Shown: piece by piece, positions 1 to 9,616 of the stretch
Numbering within the stretch: the stretch's first letter is position 1
Layout: each line of letters opens with the position of its first letter
Assembly: GCF_006874585.1 (NCBI RefSeq)
Contig: NZ_CP029762.1
Location: 855,107-919,106 of the forward strand
Direction: 5' to 3'
DNA length: 64,000 nt
From: Sphingomonas sp. IC081
GTDB lineage: Bacteria; Pseudomonadota; Alphaproteobacteria; Sphingomonadales; Sphingomonadaceae
Notes under the pieces: model-generated
Database searches by the model: none
What the model was told of the DNA's origin: nothing
Seen by the model: only the letters and a program-made list of their open reading frames with translations
Made by a program: the position numbers and the translations under genes

Positions 1-247
1 CGCTTCTTGCGATGGGGGAGCATGTTGCCCGTCTCTGTTGGCGACCTCAGCTAAACCGTGTGGTCCGCTGCGGTGAGAGGCCCTCTAAGACCCACCCGTG
101 ATTCGGTCAAACACCTTTTTCAAAAAAACGACATTTTGTTGAAAATCACATAAATTCAGTATTTTATTGATCCACCGACTTCCCCGCAGGACAGCCCCCC
201 CGCCCCCCGGCACGCCCGCCTTCGAAAAATGCCGGAGAATCGCCGGA
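1..247. other. Non-coding left edge
   Basis: No convincing gene is seen. Bases 110-170 are A/T-rich and could hold a promoter reading leftwards out of the window or the 3' region of the phosphatase gene. The short frames here have no recognisable protein. Confidence 0.4.
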
Positions 248-1882
248 TCACGCCCGCTGCAGACCCGGCTTCCCATGTTCGATGGCAAAACGCGCATAAG
301 TCGAGAGGCTGCCGCCAGATGTCGTCACCCTGTCCAACACCTTGAGTTCGCCAACCCATTCGGCGGGAGACACGTCGCAAAGGAGATAGCCGCGCTGGTC
401 GGTGGTCGCCCTGAGGAAGGCATTATCGGCCCGGATCTGGCGGCTATAGGCGTCTTCGTCGCCCTGCCCGTCGGCGCCCGACGAGACCGAGGTTGCCAGA
501 AACTCGCTCGAAATCACCTTTCCATCGGCTCCCGGTGCATGTTCGTCCTGCACGAGATCGCCTGCATAATGACGGTGCGCGTCGCCCGTCACGTTCACGA
601 CATTGCCCGGACAGCGCTTGTCGATGCAGTCGAGCAGACGGCGGCGGTTGGCCATATAGCCCGGCCACTGGTCCATCGAATATGTCGCGTGATCGCTCGC
701 GCCCTTCTTTGGCGAGACCTTCCGCTGATCGAGGTTCATCACCATGACCTGATGCGCGATCAGGTTCCAGCGCGTGTCGGATGCTCCGAGGCCCTCGTAG
801 AGCCACTTCTCCTGCGCGGCGCCCATGATACTGCGTTCCGCGAAAGCCTCAGGGCCGAGCGGAGCGAGGGTATCCCCGTAAAGCTGGTCGGCACGATACT
901 GGCGCGTATCCAGCACGAAGGCGTTCAGCAGATCGCCATAACGGGCCCCGCGATACATGCGCATATGGCCGCCCTGCGGCATTGAAGTGCGGCGCAGCGG
1001 CATGTGTTCGTAATAGGCCTGCATCGCCATCGCGCGGCGAAAGGCAAAGACTTCGGGCGGCGTACCGTCCTGATCGAAATCGGCGGCCCAGTTGTTGTCG
1101 ATCTCGTGATCGTCGAAGCTCATCCAGAACGGCGCCGAGGCATGTGCGGCCTTGAGGTCGGCATCCGACTTGTAGAGCGCATAGCGGCGTCGATAGTCGT
1201 CGAGGGTATAGATCTCCCCGCCCACATGGCGGCGCACTTCGTCGTAGCTGCGGCCATTGGCCTTGAACGGCCCCGCACCGTGGTCCGGGCCCTCGTAAAT
1301 GTAGTCGCCGTAGTGGAACACGAAGTCCAGCGCCTCGTCGGCGATATGACGCCATGCCGTGTAAAGGCCCTGCTCGTAGTGCTGGCAACCGGCGGCGACG
1401 AAACGCAGACGCTGGACCTTGGCACCCGCAGCAGGCAAAGTGCGGCTGCGGCCGGTCATGCTTTGCTCGCTGCCGACGCGGAAGCGGTACCAATAGGGCC
1501 GATCAGGGCGCAGCCCCGCGACTTCGACATGGACCGAATGGGCAAGCTCCGGATGTGCCAGCGCCTCGCCCCTCATGGCGATCGTCGCGAAATGTTCGTC
1601 CTCAGCCACTTCCCACAGCACCGCGACGGGCTTCAGCGCCATGCCGCCATAGGGTTCGAGCGGGTTGGGCGCGAGCCGGGTCCAGATCACGAAGCCGTCG
1701 CTTGCCGGATCGCCCGAGGCCACACCCAGCGTGAAGGGATCGCTGCCGAATTTCGGATCGGCCATGAGGTTGCGCGGATAAGGGCGCTCCTGCCCGAAAG
1801 CTGTAAACGGCAGGGTGCCGATCAGGCCGGCACCGCCGGCACCGAGCAACTGAAGGGCGTGGCGACGATCGAAGGGGCGCAT
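248..1882 (-). CDS. phoD: PhoD-like alkaline phosphatase, Tat-exported
   Basis: This is a 544-aa PhoD-family metallophosphoesterase, expected to hydrolyse phosphomono- or diesters in the periplasm. The N-terminus has a twin-arginine signal (DRRHALQLLG, then a hydrophobic stretch ending near TAFGQ). A PhoD N-terminal beta domain covers about residues 45-150. The metallophosphatase core follows, with visible ligand motifs HYGDYIYEG, DDHEIDNNW and VTGDAHRH. The length matches the family. It is the last gene of a minus-strand series, 54 bp after a TonB-dependent receptor that follows fecI/fecR. This suggests the receptor takes up a phosphorylated substrate or a product of this enzyme, which is inference. 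The family assignment is strong and the substrate unknown. Confidence 0.9.
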   Translation of the reverse strand: MRPFDRRHALQLLGAGGAGLIGTLPFTAFGQERPYPRNLMADPKFGSDPFTLGVASGDPASDGFVIWTRLAPNPLEPYGGMALKPVAVLWEVAEDEHFATIAMRGEALAHPELAHSVHVEVAGLRPDRPYWYRFRVGSEQSMTGRSRTLPAAGAKVQRLRFVAAGCQHYEQGLYTAWRHIADEALDFVFHYGDYIYEGPDHGAGPFKANGRSYDEVRRHVGGEIYTLDDYRRRYALYKSDADLKAAHASAPFWMSFDDHEIDNNWAADFDQDGTPPEVFAFRRAMAMQAYYEHMPLRRTSMPQGGHMRMYRGARYGDLLNAFVLDTRQYRADQLYGDTLAPLGPEAFAERSIMGAAQEKWLYEGLGASDTRWNLIAHQVMVMNLDQRKVSPKKGASDHATYSMDQWPGYMANRRRLLDCIDKRCPGNVVNVTGDAHRHYAGDLVQDEHAPGADGKVISSEFLATSVSSGADGQGDEDAYSRQIRADNAFLRATTDQRGYLLCDVSPAEWVGELKVLDRVTTSGGSLSTYARFAIEHGKPGLQRA

Positions 1883-1936
1883 GGGCTGGCTTTCTGCAGG
1901 GATCAGTCGGAAAGGCGGGTCTAGAGCAGTTTCCGG

Positions 1937-4792
1937 TCAACGGATTATAAGGTGGATGAAGGCGGTGCGGCCGTAATCGTCCACCTCGGTGTAGTGCTGG
2001 AGCTTGTCGCCCATCAGCCACTTCGGCTTCTCCCCCAGCACGTTGTAGAACTCGTACTTGAGTGTTGCGAACGAGGTGATCTTCTGGGTGAGGCTGAGGT
2101 CCACCGTGCCATAGCCCGCACGGCCTTCGTCCAGCCAGGGCGAGGCGCCGACGCTCTCGAGATACTTGCCGCGATAGTTGTAGCGCGCGGTGAAGGCGCT
2201 GCGCAGGAACGGGGTGTGCCAGGTCACCCCGGCATTGGCGAGGATCTCGGGCTGATAGAGCATCCGGTCGATGCTGCGGGTGCCGCTGTCGCTCACCACG
2301 TCCATGTGCCCCTTCATCCAGGTCAGGTTGGCGAAGAGGTCGAACTTCTGGCCGGCAAACTTGATGCCCTTGTTCTCGATCCGGCCCTCGATACCGAAGA
2401 TGCGCGAACCGGAAGCGTTGAGGGGCTGGCTGATCTTGTAGGTGGTATCGTCAACCGTCGTGTAGCTGGTGAGGTCGTAGATGTCGTCGGCGATCCACTT
2501 GGCGAAGGCACTCACCCCGAACAGGCCCTTGTCGCCGTGGAAGCCCTGCGTGAAGGTCACGTCGAGATTGGTCGCCCGGCGGGGCTTGAGGTCGGGGTTG
2601 CCCTGGCTGATCGTGCAGCCCTCGCCGCCGTCGTCGGTCTCGCCGCAGCTCACGCTGCGGGCCTGGGCGACATCGCCGGGCGTCGGGCGGCCGATGGTGC
2701 GACTGGCCGAACCGCTGAGCACGGTGCGGCGGGCCAGCCTGTATTCCGCCGAGAACGAGGGCAGCGGGAAATCATAGCCGCCGCGATTGCGGGTCATGCC
2801 ATCGATCGCGCCTTCCGAGACGTAAGGCGTGTCCGCCGCAAAGCGCGTATGGTCGAGCCGCACGCCCCAGACGAGCGCCAGCCTGTCCGTTCGGTAGTGC
2901 AACGCGGCATAGGGCGTCAGCGTGGTCTCGTCATAACGATAGTCGGAGATCAGGCTGTCGTAAGCCGAATTGCTCGCATCGACCGTCAGTTCCGCCATCT
3001 TGTCGACAAAGCGATAGTCGATCCACGGCATCGCCCCGATCGCCCCCAGCGCGGTATAGTCCGGCGTGAACAGGTAGTCGGTCATGACCATGCCGGTCTT
3101 GTATTCGGTCTCGTCGAGGTTGCGGCGCAGGATCAGGTTGCGCCATTCCGCGCCGACCGCAAAACCCAGCCCGCGATCGTCCTCCTCGGCATTCCAGGTA
3201 TAGTCGATGCGCGCATTGCCCATGTCCTCGCGGGCGACGCGAAACATGTCGTAGGCCGTGCTGAGGTTGTAGGTCGTCTTTGCCGGATCGAGCGCGTTCA
3301 CATCGCTGAGCGAGGTCACGTAAGGCAGATTGCCCGGCCCACCGTTCGAGGCATAGGTGATATAGGCCGATTTGGGATAGGCCCGCGCGACGATCGAGTA
3401 CTGGTGATTGTCGTAGAGCGCCTTGTTGTAGCCGCCCCGGATTTCGAGAACACCCGCACCGGCCTTCCACGAAAGATCGCCGATCACGCCGAACAACCGG
3501 CGGTCCCAGTTGTCGTGACGATAGCGCGTATAGATCGAATTGAGCTGCTGGCGGCCGCCGTCCTCGGTCTGGTCATAGATCGCGCTCTTGGTGTAGTAGT
3601 CCTGCTTGTTCATGGTGGAATCTTCGTAGCGGCGCCGTCCGAAGACCATGATCGAGGCATAGAGGCTCTCGTCGGCCGACTGCCATTCGAGTTTGGCCGA
3701 ACCGCCGTAAGAACGCAGCGTATTGGTATAGCTGGCATATTGCTGGTCGTACGGCACGATCAGGCCGTTCCAATTGGGATCCTGCGGGCTGGCCAGCTTC
3801 TTGCCGGCATCGCTGAAGTAGTACTTGGTTGCCTGCCAGTACTTGGCCGAGTTGCGGATGCGCTTCTGGTATTCACCGGAAAGCACGATGCCGAACTGGC
3901 CGCCGGGGCCGAAGCGATCGCTGACGACACCCTTGATGCCTTCGCCCCAGTGCGCGCCCGAACCCGTAATGGCGTTGATGTGCGCCGGTCCGCGATAGGT
4001 CGAATAGATGCCGTTCAGGTCGATCACCTTGTAGAGCCCGTCGTGATCGAAGGCGCTGCGGGTGGCGACGTTGACGACGCCGCCGATGGCGTCACCGGGA
4101 AGCTCGGGGGTAAAGCTCTTGTAGACCTCGTTTCCCGCGCTCATGTTCGAGGGCAGCAGTTGCAGGTTCACCTGCCGCGAACCATCGCCGTCCGAACCGA
4201 TCGAGGCGATGGAAAGACCGTCGATGGTGGTCGCGTTGAGATTGGCGGAAATGCCGCGGATCGAGATGAAGCGCGGGGTATCGCCTTCCTCGATGCCGGT
4301 CACACCGGGCAGGGTGACCAGCTGCTCGACCACCGAGCCATCGCCGCCCGCCAGTGTCGCCACATCGTCGAACCGCACGGTATCGACCACCGCCGTCGCC
4401 TTGCGGGTCATGCGCGAGGGCACGCGGCGGGCTTCGACAAGGATCGCACCGCCACGGTTCGGCGCGGCAACCGCCGTGCCGTCACGCCGCCCCAGCGTGA
4501 TGACGGTGCCGTCGATCGACATGACGTCCAGCCCGGTGCCGCGCAGCAGCCGGCCCAGCGCTTCATCGATATCCAGATTGCCCTTCACCGCATTGGTGCG
4601 CCTGCCCCGCGTCAGGTCCTTTTCGACAAGGACCTGCACCCCGGCCTGCCGCGCAAAGCTCTGGATGCCCGCGGCGGCGGGCTGGGCGGGTACATCGATC
4701 GATGCGGTGCGGGCCTCCACGGCCACGGGCGCGCAGATCGCTGCCAGCCCGGCGCCAAGCATCCATATCGAAGTACGCGAAACCGAAAACAT
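1937..4792 (-). CDS. TonB-dependent outer-membrane receptor with N-terminal STN signalling domain
   Basis: A 951-aa TonB-dependent transducer. A signal peptide is followed by an STN (secretin/TonB short N-terminal) domain at about residues 35-100 (IDVPAQPAAAGIQSFARQAG). The plug runs at about 130-250 and a long 22-strand barrel region follows. STN domains contact a FecR-type anti-sigma factor, and fecR and fecI lie directly upstream, so this is a FecA-like signalling receptor. The start is supported by GGAGG six bases before the ATG. The style (VDTVRFDDVATL, plug repeats) fits the large receptor families of Caulobacter and sphingomonads, whose ligands are often carbohydrates or phosphate compounds rather than siderophores. 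The neighbouring PhoD gene hints at a phosphorylated ligand. The C-terminus ends in Ile-Ile-Arg rather than the usual Phe. Confidence 0.9.
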   Translation of the reverse strand: MFSVSRTSIWMLGAGLAAICAPVAVEARTASIDVPAQPAAAGIQSFARQAGVQVLVEKDLTRGRRTNAVKGNLDIDEALGRLLRGTGLDVMSIDGTVITLGRRDGTAVAAPNRGGAILVEARRVPSRMTRKATAVVDTVRFDDVATLAGGDGSVVEQLVTLPGVTGIEEGDTPRFISIRGISANLNATTIDGLSIASIGSDGDGSRQVNLQLLPSNMSAGNEVYKSFTPELPGDAIGGVVNVATRSAFDHDGLYKVIDLNGIYSTYRGPAHINAITGSGAHWGEGIKGVVSDRFGPGGQFGIVLSGEYQKRIRNSAKYWQATKYYFSDAGKKLASPQDPNWNGLIVPYDQQYASYTNTLRSYGGSAKLEWQSADESLYASIMVFGRRRYEDSTMNKQDYYTKSAIYDQTEDGGRQQLNSIYTRYRHDNWDRRLFGVIGDLSWKAGAGVLEIRGGYNKALYDNHQYSIVARAYPKSAYITYASNGGPGNLPYVTSLSDVNALDPAKTTYNLSTAYDMFRVAREDMGNARIDYTWNAEEDDRGLGFAVGAEWRNLILRRNLDETEYKTGMVMTDYLFTPDYTALGAIGAMPWIDYRFVDKMAELTVDASNSAYDSLISDYRYDETTLTPYAALHYRTDRLALVWGVRLDHTRFAADTPYVSEGAIDGMTRNRGGYDFPLPSFSAEYRLARRTVLSGSASRTIGRPTPGDVAQARSVSCGETDDGGEGCTISQGNPDLKPRRATNLDVTFTQGFHGDKGLFGVSAFAKWIADDIYDLTSYTTVDDTTYKISQPLNASGSRIFGIEGRIENKGIKFAGQKFDLFANLTWMKGHMDVVSDSGTRSIDRMLYQPEILANAGVTWHTPFLRSAFTARYNYRGKYLESVGASPWLDEGRAGYGTVDLSLTQKITSFATLKYEFYNVLGEKPKWLMGDKLQHYTEVDDYGRTAFIHLIIR

Positions 4793-4872
4793 GAAACCTC
4801 CACCTGTTGCTGCACAGGAAGAGTATCGACAAAAACAAACCCCTCACTTTTATTCAGAAAAATTTCAGATTA

Positions 4873-5799
4873 CTATTCGATGACTATTTCATTTCCATTT
4901 GATGACACTTTAGCGTGCGTCAGACTTGCCAGCGCCTGTGCGAATTCCTGTGCCTGGCTGGTCTGGAAATAGCCGACCAGCCGGTACTGTGCCGCACGCG
5001 GGTTCCGGATGCGGATCGGGCGCAGGCTATAGCGGTTGAATTCCGCCGCCGCCTGCAGACCCGTCTCGCCATCCAGCCCGATCTCGCCCCGCCGCCAGGC
5101 CAGCGCCTGATCCACGTCCACCGCCACCGGCGGTGCCTGCACGGCGATGTCGGTGCGCAGCAGCGCCTCGTCCCCGCGCGCGATGGCCATGGGGCGTTGC
5201 CCCGAGCCGTCGACCCAGGCCAGAACCCGTCCTTCGCTGACGACCACCCGCACGCCCTGCGCGACACTGCGCACCGAAAACGCGGTGCCGGTAGCCCGCA
5301 CATGCACGCGGCCCACCGTGACTTCGAACGGCCGCGCGCGGTTGTGCGCAACCCTGAACCACGCTTCCCCCTGCCGCAGCGTCAGATCGCGGCGCGCGTG
5401 CGAATAGGCAACGTCGAGCTGGCTACCGGTGTTGAGCGCGGCAAGCGAGCCGTCCGCCAGCGTGACCTGACGCTGTTCGCCGATTTCGGTGGCATAGTCC
5501 GGCGCGGTGGGCCCCAGCAGGAACAGCGCCAGTGAAGCAGCCATGGCGGCCAGGCCGCCCACCGCAGCCGCCACCGCAGCCGGGCGTATCCACCGCTGCC
5601 AGCGGGGCCCCGCCTGCTCCGCTTCCGGACGAGGCACCGCATCGAGCAGGTTCAGAACCGCCTGCGCGCGCACAAAAGCGCCGCGATGGCGGCGATCCGC
5701 ATCGAGCCAGGCATCGAGTTCGGCCTGCTCCGCCGCATCGAGCACTCCCGCGTCGCCGCGCATGGCCCAGGCACTGGCGATATCGTCAATGGAGGGCAT
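4873..5799 (-). CDS. fecR: FecR-type anti-sigma factor / sensor
   Basis: A 308-aa inner-membrane regulator that should hold the adjacent ECF sigma factor and receive the signal from the STN domain of the TonB receptor. An N-terminal cytoplasmic region (IDDIASAWAMRGDAG, DUF4880-like) precedes one transmembrane helix (about residues 90-115). The periplasmic FecR domain follows (VTLADGSLAALNTGS, LRQGEAWFRVAH, ATGTAFSVRS). A short C-terminal STN-like segment (VGYFQTSQAQEFAQAL) ends the protein. The longer frame begins at 5886, but that would overlap fecI by 100 bp with a low-complexity leader. The internal ATG at 5799 overlaps fecI by only 14 bp and is preferred. Confidence 0.88.
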   Translation of the reverse strand: MPSIDDIASAWAMRGDAGVLDAAEQAELDAWLDADRRHRGAFVRAQAVLNLLDAVPRPEAEQAGPRWQRWIRPAAVAAAVGGLAAMAASLALFLLGPTAPDYATEIGEQRQVTLADGSLAALNTGSQLDVAYSHARRDLTLRQGEAWFRVAHNRARPFEVTVGRVHVRATGTAFSVRSVAQGVRVVVSEGRVLAWVDGSGQRPMAIARGDEALLRTDIAVQAPPVAVDVDQALAWRRGEIGLDGETGLQAAAEFNRYSLRPIRIRNPRAAQYRLVGYFQTSQAQEFAQALASLTHAKVSSNGNEIVIE

Positions 5800-6469
5800 G
5801 GATGGCAGGCTCGTCTCGGGTATCGGGCTTCGGGTCGGGAGTGCGGGCGCTGTCGGGCTTGCAGTCGTCATGCCGGTCATCGTCACCGGCCATCATTTTC
5901 ATCAGCAGGCGCAATCCGCGCAAGGCATTATTCTCGACCACTTTCTCGGTCACGCCAAGGTAGCTGGCGGTTTCCTTCTGCGAAAATCCATGGAGCCGGC
6001 GCATTTCCAGCGCATGGCGATAGGCCGGCGGCAGCGCGGCGATCAGGTCGAGCGCCCGGCGCAGTTGCAGCCGCGCGCCGACCGCCTGCTCGGGTGAAGG
6101 CGCTTCGTCCGGCATCCCGTCGATTTCGGCCTGATCCGCCGCCTCGAAAGGCACCAGCCGCGCCCGGCGCACGCCGTGGACAACGATCGAGCGAACCGTG
6201 GCGAAGAAGTAGGCACGGCCGTTCAGGATATGCCGGTGGTCTGGCAGTTCGGACAGCCGGCAATAGGCCTCCTGGACAACGTCGTCGACATCCCCCTGCC
6301 CGCGCAGGCTCCTGCGCAGCCACGCGCGGACTTCCGCCTCATGCGGCAATATCTGCGAGGTGATCCAGCGGATCCTCTCCTCGCGCAAATCCTGTGCGGA
6401 CACCAGTGCGACCCATTGACCTAGGACCTGGACGGTCCGGCGCCCCAAAGCCACAACGGTGCGACACAT
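5786..6469 (-). CDS. fecI: ECF RNA polymerase sigma factor, FecI type
   Basis: An ECF sigma-70 factor of up to 227 aa. Region 2 contains DVDDVVQEAYCRLSEL and YFFATVRSIVVHGVRRARLV. Region 4 contains LDLIAALPPAYRHALEMRRL and the helix-turn-helix FSQKETASYLGVTEKVVENN. The last 30 residues are Asp/Pro-rich low complexity that overlap the start of fecR. The first 20-25 residues are atypical, so a later start (GTG-like codons near 6405-6410) is possible. It lies 25 bp after the oprB stop on the same strand, so readthrough from the porin gene is plausible. It should direct transcription of the receptor gene in response to ligand. Confidence 0.88.
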   Translation of the reverse strand: MCRTVVALGRRTVQVLGQWVALVSAQDLREERIRWITSQILPHEAEVRAWLRRSLRGQGDVDDVVQEAYCRLSELPDHRHILNGRAYFFATVRSIVVHGVRRARLVPFEAADQAEIDGMPDEAPSPEQAVGARLQLRRALDLIAALPPAYRHALEMRRLHGFSQKETASYLGVTEKVVENNALRGLRLLMKMMAGDDDRHDDCKPDSARTPDPKPDTRDEPAIHALH

Positions 6470-6494
6470 TCATGACATTACGCGATTTTTTACG

Positions 6495-7868
6495 TCATCG
6501 TCCCAGCAGGGTCGGCGCATCGATGGTGAACTTGAAGCCGAAGATCAACGCGTCCTTGATGTCCCTGGTGCGGAAGGGCGCGCCGGTCTGGTCGGGATGC
6601 AGGATGTACTGGACATTGGGCGATATGCGGATCGCCGGGCCGAGCTGGGCGCCATAGGCCAGTTCCATCATGTACTGGTGACGCTGGATTTTGCCGTCGC
6701 CGCCCGCCGAGACCCGCGCGGCGCGCATGCGCTCCATGGCAAGGTCGCTGAAGCGCTGATCGCTGATCATGAAGCCGATGGTATCAGCATCGCGCCCCGC
6801 GAAAGTGCCGGTCTGCACCACGCCAAAGTCGAAGAAGCGGCTCTCCTCGACGCGGCCGGACAGGTTCGTCATCGCCACCCCAAAGACACTGAGGCCGCGC
6901 TCTGAATTGGGATCGGGCCGGGTCAGGCGCTGATCGAAGCGGAAGTAAATGCCTGAGCGGCCGTTGCGGGTCTGCGCCTCGCGCCCGGTGAGGATGGCGA
7001 TGCCGCCCTGATCGTCACGCAGCGGATCGGCATAGTCGCCCCGGTCGAACCAGCCGCCGACGATGTAGTGGCCGGGCAGGCGCACGCCCTTGCCTTCATT
7101 GGAGTAGCCCAGTTCCCACGGCACGATCACGCCGGTGGCGTTCTTGATGCTCGGGTTGAAGCCGTGGTCGCTGGCCCGCTTGCGGTCCGGGTTGACCTCG
7201 TAAGCGCCGACATGGACGGTCACGTGCGGCAGGACTTCGGCCTTGGCGCGGATCATCCAGCTCGATGCCGGAAAATAGGTGAAGTTGCTGTTCTTGAAGA
7301 CGAACGTCGGGTTGCCGCAGCCCGAGTTGCCCTGGAAGTTGCAGTAGATCGGCGAGTTCAGGAAATGGATGTTCGCCTGGCTGCGCCCCGCCTCGATCAT
7401 CAGTCGGTCGTTCAGCAGCTTCTGCTCCCAGGTCAGGATCGCGAGGTGGGTGTTCTGGGTGCCCCAGATTTCCTGAACCGAGGTGTTGTTGCCCAGCGCC
7501 AGCGCCGAAAGGCTGTCGCCATGGCGGTTGGTGATCGCGGCATGGATGGTAGCGCCGCCGATGCCGACGATACGGTCCATGTCGAGGTCCGCCCCGACAT
7601 AGATCTGCCCGGCATAAGCGGCATCGCGGCGCAGACCGCCGGTGACGTTCGTTGCCGCCTCTCCGGTATAGCTGAGCGCGAGGGTTATGCCGTCATCGGC
7701 CAGCGGCTGCCACGGCTTGGTAGCTTCAGCCTGTGTCTCTGTGGCCGTTGTGTCCTCTGAAACCGCCTCCTGCGCCATGGCAGCAGACATGCCAGCAGAC
7801 ATGCCAGCAGACAAGGAAAGGGCGATGGCACCTGCGCAGCAGGCGCCCTTGAGCAGTGCGAACCGCAT
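6495..7868 (-). CDS. oprB: OprB-family carbohydrate-selective porin
   Basis: A 457-aa outer-membrane porin of the OprB family (PF04966 type). The signal peptide carries a small internal repeat (SAGMSAGMSAAMA, from a 12-bp DNA repeat). The mature part opens with LADDGITLALSYTGEAATNVTGG and continues with barrel strands such as GHYIVGGWFDRGDYADP and NVQYILHP. OprB porins admit glucose and other sugars. Its place immediately downstream of fruBKA on the same strand suggests it delivers fructose to the periplasm, which is inference from position. I chose the ATG at 7868, six codons into the longest frame, because AGAGGA lies nine bases upstream of it. Confidence 0.87.
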   Translation of the reverse strand: MRFALLKGACCAGAIALSLSAGMSAGMSAAMAQEAVSEDTTATETQAEATKPWQPLADDGITLALSYTGEAATNVTGGLRRDAAYAGQIYVGADLDMDRIVGIGGATIHAAITNRHGDSLSALALGNNTSVQEIWGTQNTHLAILTWEQKLLNDRLMIEAGRSQANIHFLNSPIYCNFQGNSGCGNPTFVFKNSNFTYFPASSWMIRAKAEVLPHVTVHVGAYEVNPDRKRASDHGFNPSIKNATGVIVPWELGYSNEGKGVRLPGHYIVGGWFDRGDYADPLRDDQGGIAILTGREAQTRNGRSGIYFRFDQRLTRPDPNSERGLSVFGVAMTNLSGRVEESRFFDFGVVQTGTFAGRDADTIGFMISDQRFSDLAMERMRAARVSAGGDGKIQRHQYMMELAYGAQLGPAIRISPNVQYILHPDQTGAPFRTRDIKDALIFGFKFTIDAPTLLGR

Positions 7869-7921
7869 CGAAACGTATCCTCTCATGGATCGGTCCGGTC
7901 TTGTGCCGGACCAGAATTATG

Positions 7922-9616
7922 TCAGCCGGCGGCAGCTTCCGCCGAGGCCGGGCGCGGCTTGAGCAGGCCGACAAGGACCCCGCTCACCAGCACGCCCGCC
8001 AGAATGGCAAGCCCGTAGACCGCCAGATGCGTGACCGCGCCGGGGATCGGCAGGACAAACACGCCGCCATGCGGCACCTTGAGTTCGACACCCGCCGCCA
8101 TCGAAATCGCCCCGGCAATCGCCGAGCCCGCCATCAGCGAGGGGATCACCCGGAACGGATCGCGCGCGGCGAAGGGAATCGCGCCCTCGGTGATGAAGGC
8201 GAGGCCCAGCACGGCAGCGGCGCCTCCGGCCTCGCGTTCCTCGGTCGTGAAACGATCGCGGAACAGGCGGGTGGCAAGGCCCACGGCGAGCGGCGGCACC
8301 ATGCCTGCCGCCATCGTCGCGGCCATCGGCGTGTAGACCTGACTGGAAATCAGCCCGACCGAGAAGGCATAACCCGCCTTGTTGACCGGCCCGCCCATGT
8401 CGAAGGCCGACATCGCGCCCAGGATCACGCCCAGCAGGATCGCGCTCGATCCCTGCATCGATCGCAGCCACTCGGTCAGGAACGCCAGCGCGGCGGCGAC
8501 CGGCGTGCCGACCGCGTAGATCATCAGCAGCCCGGTCAGCAGCGTGCCCAGCAGCGGCAGGATCAGCACCGGCTTCAGGCCCGCAAGGTTCTTGGGCAGC
8601 TTGATGAGCCGGTTGAGCCATTCGACGCCGTAACCGGCGATGAAGCCCGCAACGATGCCGCCCAGGAAACCCGCGCCCAGATTGGCGGCCAGCATCCCGC
8701 CGATCATGCCCGGCGCGATGCCGGGACGGTCGGCCACCGAATAGGCGATATAGCCCGCCAGCGCCGGCACGATCAGCGCGAAGCCGCCCTGCGCGCCGAT
8801 GCGGAACAGGGCACCCGCAAGTGTACCCTCGGCCGCTGCGTCGTTGGCTTTGATGCCCCCCAGCGCAAAGGCCATGGCAATCATCAGGCCGCCCGCGACC
8901 ACGAAGGGCAACATGAAGGAAACGCCGGTCATCAGGTGCTTGTAGGGACCGGCCCGCTCGGCAGCGGCACCGGCGGTCTCGGCCGAAGCCGCGCCGCCCT
9001 GCACTTTTGCTTCGGTCAGCGCGCGTTCGATCAGCGCCTTGCCGCCCGAGATGGCAGGCTTGGTGCTCGATGCGAAGACCCGCTTCCCGGCGAAGCGCGC
9101 ACGGTCGACCTCACGGTCCGCGGCGATGATGACAACATCGGCCGCAGCGATCTCTTCCGCCGTCAGCGGCGAACCGGCGCCGACCGAGCCCTGCGTTTCC
9201 ACGCGGATCGCATAGCCCAGCTGCTTCGCGCCTTCCTGAAGGCCCTCCGCCGCCATGAAGGTATGCGCAATGCCGGTGGGGCACGAGGTGATTGCCACCA
9301 CGCGCGGCGTATCGGTGGACGCCTGCGGTTCCTGCACCAGCGCGGCGGCCGGATCGGCCAGCACGGCCTCCAGCGTCACCCGGCGATGCGGGGCGAGCGG
9401 AAGCGCTGTTCCAGCCTCGTCATTGGCGGCGACCAGCAACAGCGTGTCGCCTGCCTGCAATTCCTCGGGCAGAGGGTTAAGCACGCCCTGTCCGGTGCGC
9501 ACCTCGATCTCGATATCGCGGCCCCTGGCCCGCGCCGCCTTGCGCAGCGCCTCCCCGGCAAGCACGCCCTGTACGGCGGAATCCGCCGCATCGATAACTG
9601 CGTAGAGCTTGGCCAT
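7922..9616 (-). CDS. fruA: PTS fructose transporter EIIB'BC
   Basis: A 564-aa fructose permease of the phosphotransferase system, which transports fructose and phosphorylates it to fructose-1-phosphate. An N-terminal degenerate EIIB' domain (about 1-95) precedes the active EIIB domain (105-200), with the phosphorylated cysteine at about residue 112 in TSCPTGIAHTFMAAE. The EIIC membrane domain (about 225-550) has roughly ten hydrophobic segments. The start codon shares a base with the fruK stop (TAATG), so the two are translationally coupled. The order fruB-fruK-fruA is the standard proteobacterial arrangement. Confidence 0.95.
   Translation of the reverse strand: MAKLYAVIDAADSAVQGVLAGEALRKAARARGRDIEIEVRTGQGVLNPLPEELQAGDTLLLVAANDEAGTALPLAPHRRVTLEAVLADPAAALVQEPQASTDTPRVVAITSCPTGIAHTFMAAEGLQEGAKQLGYAIRVETQGSVGAGSPLTAEEIAAADVVIIAADREVDRARFAGKRVFASSTKPAISGGKALIERALTEAKVQGGAASAETAGAAAERAGPYKHLMTGVSFMLPFVVAGGLMIAMAFALGGIKANDAAAEGTLAGALFRIGAQGGFALIVPALAGYIAYSVADRPGIAPGMIGGMLAANLGAGFLGGIVAGFIAGYGVEWLNRLIKLPKNLAGLKPVLILPLLGTLLTGLLMIYAVGTPVAAALAFLTEWLRSMQGSSAILLGVILGAMSAFDMGGPVNKAGYAFSVGLISSQVYTPMAATMAAGMVPPLAVGLATRLFRDRFTTEEREAGGAAAVLGLAFITEGAIPFAARDPFRVIPSLMAGSAIAGAISMAAGVELKVPHGGVFVLPIPGAVTHLAVYGLAILAGVLVSGVLVGLLKPRPASAEAAAG

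Noticed and set aside
1952..4972. 1006-codon plus-strand frame
   Set aside because: It is the antisense of the TonB receptor and fecR. The composition (His/Arg/Gly-rich) has no domain, and the minus strand has a clear receptor.
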